NCBI GenBank assembly: GCA_013694945.1
Contig: JACDBM010000249.1
Location: 1 to 8,171 of the forward strand
Direction: 5' to 3'
Length of the DNA stretch: 8,171 nt
Origin: Chthoniobacterales bacterium
GTDB lineage: Bacteria; Verrucomicrobiota; Verrucomicrobiia; Chthoniobacterales; UBA10450
Shown: positions 7,510 through 8,171 of the stretch, piece after piece
How the letters are laid out: every line of letters begins with the position of its first letter
How positions within the stretch are numbered: position 1 is the stretch's first letter
Notes under the pieces: generated by a model
What the model was told of the DNA's origin: nothing
Database searches by the model: none
Seen by the model: only the letters and a program-made list of their open reading frames with translations
Made by a program: the position numbers and the translations under genes

Positions 7510-7657
7510 TCCAAAGCGCGGTCATCCCGAGGCAGGCGAAGCGCGGCGAGGGACCTCACCCACTTGCAGCTGATCACGCGATGGCGCCCTTGTGTGACCT
7601 ACTCGCCTTAGTGAGGTCTCTCGCCGTCTTCGCAGGCTCGGGATGACAGCGTTTGGA
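7510..7657. repeat. 148-base imperfect inverted-repeat element (REP/MITE-like)
   Basis: The left arm (7510-7559) and the reverse complement of the right arm (7657-7611) align at 42 of 50 columns, with five mismatches and three single-base gaps by my hand alignment. Shared blocks are TCCAAA, GTCATCCCGA, CGGCGAG and GACCTCAC. A 51-base spacer (7560-7610) separates the arms. A transcript would fold into a long hairpin of nearly 50 pairs. No transposase is present. Arm core sequences of the GTCATCCCGAG...GCGAGGGACCTCAC type look to me like dispersed intergenic repeats of soil bacteria, but I cannot search for copies. The element could terminate or stabilise transcripts at the kdsD end. Confidence 0.8.
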
Positions 7658-7795
7658 ATGCTCCGCGTGACCGACAGGTTCGCCCTCGATAAGCGCTGCA
7701 ACATTTCAGCGGCGGCAGAACGTTTCGTGGTTATGCGCGTTCTTCGAAGGGACCTACGCAGCTCCCGGTGCGGATGCACGGAAACGCTCGCCCGC

Positions 7796-7824
7796 TTGTC
7801 ATTCCGCCAAGTCTCAACTATCAA
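7796..7824 (+). promoter_or_regulatory. Possible sigma70-type promoter for efp
   Basis: TTGTCA (7796-7801, five of six matches to TTGACA), a 17-base spacer, then TATCAA (7819-7824, four of six to TATAAT). Transcription would begin near 7831, leaving only about seven bases before the efp ATG. That makes an almost leaderless message and would agree with the absence of a Shine-Dalgarno there. The call rests on motif spacing alone. Confidence 0.3.
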
Positions 7825-7837
7825 CTCTGACTTCATT

Positions 7838-8171
7838 ATGGCTGCAGCGAACGATCTCCGAAAAGGACAGGCGATAAAATACAACGGCAACGTCGCGATC
7901 GTACTGGATGTGCAGCACCGCACGCCGGGGAATCTGCGCGCTTTTGTGCAGGCGATTATTCGTTACATCACCACCGGCAAGAGCGCCGACGTGCGGTTCG
8001 GTTCCACGGACAAGATCGAGCTGGTGGATGTGAGCCGCACGCAGCTGGAGTTTTCTTACAAGGACAACAGCGGTTACCATTTCATGGATCCGGAGACCTA
8101 CGATACGGTTACTTTGAATGAGAATCTGCTCGGCGAAGCAAAGGATTACCTCGTCGAAAATCTCAAAGTCG
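7838..8171 (+). CDS. efp: Elongation factor P, N-terminal part (cut by window edge)
   Basis: The first 111 codons of EF-P, which binds between the P and E sites of stalled ribosomes and promotes peptide bond formation at polyproline stretches. The usual length is about 185-190 residues, so about 40% is missing beyond the window. The N-terminal KOW-like domain begins MAAANDLRKGQAIKYNG; KIELVDVSRTQLEFSYKD leads into the OB domain, with GYHFMDPETYDTVTL clearly EF-P. The tip loop reads HRTPGNLRAFVQ (27-38). At the place of E. coli Lys34 in PGKGQA there is Asn32, with Arg34 two residues later, so the standard Lys or Arg modification target is absent at that position. The ATG at 7838 gives the expected N-terminus; no Shine-Dalgarno is visible. 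It stands alone after the inverted-repeat gap. Confidence 0.94.
   Translation, partial: MAAANDLRKGQAIKYNGNVAIVLDVQHRTPGNLRAFVQAIIRYITTGKSADVRFGSTDKIELVDVSRTQLEFSYKDNSGYHFMDPETYDTVTLNENLLGEAKDYLVENLKV

Larger units (their letters stand above)
7467..7837. other. 371-base intergenic region between kdsD and efp
   Basis: No credible gene is seen on either strand. The first 43 bases after the kdsD stop hold only a weak, interrupted GC-rich dyad (GGAAGGC near 7476 against CCTTTCC near 7504), with no T-run. Positions 7510-7657 are the inverted-repeat element listed separately. The remaining 180 bases before efp contain a possible promoter and no recognisable riboswitch or attenuator. The element is the only visible candidate for separating the two transcription units. 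Confidence 0.6.

Noticed and set aside
7522..7923. A 133-codon minus-strand frame across the kdsD-efp gap
   Set aside because: It overlaps the inverted repeat and the efp start in antisense. The translation is Arg/Ser-rich with no domain or signal peptide, and it has no ribosome site.
1..8171. CRISPR array, tRNA or rRNA genes, prophage or toxin-antitoxin genes
   Set aside because: I saw no regularly spaced direct repeats, no cloverleaf-like tRNA sequence, no rRNA-like segment and no phage or toxin-type proteins.

Overview
The window is GC-rich bacterial DNA from a Gram-negative organism. The LPS (Kdo) pathway gene kdsD, a class A penicillin-binding protein and two envelope-type glycosyltransferases all point to an outer-membrane-bearing cell. 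The elongation factor P tip loop (PGNLR instead of PGK), the weak use of Shine-Dalgarno sequences and the overall protein style fit the Verrucomicrobiota (soil Spartobacteria/Chthoniobacterales-like). That placement is inference from recall, not a search result.

Layout from left to right. Positions 1-1089 (minus) hold nearly all of a MidA/NDUFAF7-family SAM-dependent methyltransferase, cut by the window edge at its C-terminus. It is divergent from a PBP1A-type bifunctional peptidoglycan synthase at 1184-3736 (plus). Two bases after the PBP stop, a glycosyltransferase-like gene (3739-4776, plus) begins, probably in the same transcript. Converging on it is a GT4 glycosyltransferase (4829-5998, minus), preceded on the same strand by a small secreted protein (6119-6418, minus). 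That small gene is divergent from kdsD, a KpsF/GutQ-type arabinose-5-phosphate isomerase with SIS and two CBS domains (6495-7466, plus). A 371-base non-coding gap follows and contains a 148-base imperfect inverted-repeat element. The window ends inside efp, elongation factor P (7838 to the edge, plus).

The shared theme is the cell envelope: peptidoglycan polymerisation and cross-linking (PBP1A), sugar transfer to a surface glycan (two glycosyltransferases) and the first committed step toward Kdo for LPS (KdsD). MidA and EF-P are housekeeping genes at the two ends.

I did not find a clearly new multi-gene system. The points most worth a second look are: a threonine where the PBP1A transpeptidase should have its nucleophilic serine (TAIK instead of SxxK), with the SxN and KTG motifs intact; an asparagine at the EF-P position normally modified on Lys or Arg; the long inverted-repeat element between kdsD and efp; and an unassigned GT-B-like protein tightly coupled to the PBP gene.
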